Of a DNA stretch of 15,594 bases, positions 15,015 to 15,594 are shown one piece after another. This stretch comes from JASLBX01 sp036373915 (GTDB taxonomy: Bacteria; Actinomycetota; Actinomycetes; Jiangellales; Jiangellaceae). Numbering within the stretch: the stretch's first letter is position 1; each line of letters starts with the position of its first letter. The stretch covers positions 1 to 15,594 of the forward strand of contig DASUUU010000066.1 of assembly GCA_036373915.1 (NCBI GenBank), in the 5' to 3' direction. The notes below the pieces were generated by a model that saw only the letters and a list, made by a program, of their open reading frames with translations, was not told the origin of the DNA and ran no database searches. The translations under genes were made by a program, and so were the position numbers.

Positions 15015-15594
15015 TGCACACCGCCGCCAAGCGGGACGAGCCGACTGGCATGCGCGGCACCGAGCAGGGTCAGCGCCGCTCGGGTCGGGTCGAAGACCGG
15101 GACGCCGGTGCCGACCCGGACCTCGACCGCCGAGCAGCCGTTGAGGATCGCGGTGACGCCCGAGCCGGCGAAGTGCTTGGCGGCGTCGTCGAGCGCGGCG
15201 TTCCAGCGGGCGTCGTCGGCGATGTCGGCGAACGACAGCCCGAGCACGTGCACGCCCGCGAACCGGCTGCCGAGCCCGTACTGCCAGATGCGCCGTTCGA
15301 GCTCGTCCGCGATCGCGGAGTTGCGGGCCACGGCGGCGAGCCGGCCGCCCACCGCTGCGGCGGCGGTGGCGGCCAACTCGGTGATCCCGATCACGGGCAG
15401 CGGGAATCCCTCGTCGCGCAGCCGGTCCAGACCCGGGTCGAGGACGCAGTCCGGCAGGACCGCGTCGAACTGCGCCGGATCGGTACGACGGGCGGCCTCG
15501 ACCACGAAGGTGTCGGACGCGGCGATCGCGTCGGCGCTGTCGAGTTGCCGGGGCACGTCGGGATCGGCGGGCAGGTTGTCCAGGTGCACCTGCA
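15011..15594 (-). CDS. Asp/Glu/hydantoin racemase family protein (5' end outside window)
   Basis: Cofactor-independent racemase or isomerase family, using a pair of cysteines for acid-base chemistry. Counting from the in-frame GTG at 15589, the two catalytic cysteine contexts are C48 in LPDCVLDPGLD and C152 in LNGCSAVEV. The order and spacing match hydantoin racemase and the related arylmalonate decarboxylase/maleate isomerase superfamily. The frame stays open to the window edge, and the usual N-terminal start (a beta strand ending in NPN/NP) is absent, so roughly 30-40 residues lie beyond the edge; the GTG is probably internal. Its stop overlaps the flavoprotein start (ATGA). Paired with the cyclic amidohydrolase downstream, hydantoin racemase is the most economical reading; maleate isomerase or another member would fit the flavoprotein equally well. 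Confidence 0.82.
   Translation of the reverse strand, partial: QVHLDNLPADPDVPRQLDSADAIAASDTFVVEAARRTDPAQFDAVLPDCVLDPGLDRLRDEGFPLPVIGITELAATAAAAVGGRLAAVARNSAIADELERRIWQYGLGSRFAGVHVLGLSFADIADDARWNAALDDAAKHFAGSGVTAILNGCSAVEVRVGTGVPVFDPTRAALTLLGAAHASRLVPLGGGVQ

Overview
The window is chromosomal DNA from a high-GC Gram-positive bacterium, most likely an actinomycete. The base composition is strongly GC-rich, third codon positions are mostly G or C, genes overlap by ATGA junctions, and a GH15 trehalase-like gene sits beside a zwf-like gene. The genus cannot be told from the sequence alone. No tRNA, rRNA, CRISPR array, transposase or origin is visible.

Layout. (1) Positions 1-3365, plus strand: a transport operon of the nitrate/sulfonate/taurine (SsuABC/TauABC) type. 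It holds the C-terminal part of a substrate-binding protein, an ATPase and a permease, followed 19 bp later by a metallo-beta-lactamase-fold hydrolase that resembles lactonases. (2) Positions 3390-7105: a divergent pair. A 60-residue lipoprotein gene on the minus strand faces away from a 1146-residue plus-strand gene. The large protein joins an XRE-type DNA-binding domain, a STAND-type ATPase, a helical repeat region and a complete family-5 (OppA-like) solute-binding domain, with no signal peptide. (3) Positions 7202-8521, minus strand: an unrecognised, largely helical 439-residue protein. (4) Positions 8686-11946, minus strand: a GH15 glucoamylase/trehalase-like gene followed 6 bp later by a divergent glucose-6-phosphate dehydrogenase homologue. 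(5) Positions 12145-15594, minus strand: a catabolic operon read as Asp/Glu-hydantoin-type racemase (cut by the window edge), then a fumarate-reductase-like flavoprotein, then a cyclic amidohydrolase of the hydantoinase/dihydropyrimidinase class. Both junctions are ATGA overlaps.

How the parts may work together. The outer operons look catabolic: uptake of a small organic solute with a ring-opening (lactonase-like) hydrolase at one end, and racemisation, flavin redox chemistry and ring opening of a cyclic amide at the other. The substrates are not identifiable from sequence, and a link between the two ends is only inference. The central GH15/zwf-like pair suggests breakdown of trehalose or another alpha-glucoside and oxidation of the resulting sugar.

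The best candidate for something unusual is the 3665-7105 protein. It looks like a one-protein sensor-regulator that uses a cytoplasmic solute-binding domain as ligand sensor, an ATPase switch and a DNA-binding head. It is divergent from a tiny lipoprotein gene, and a perfect 14-bp dyad lies in the shared promoter region.
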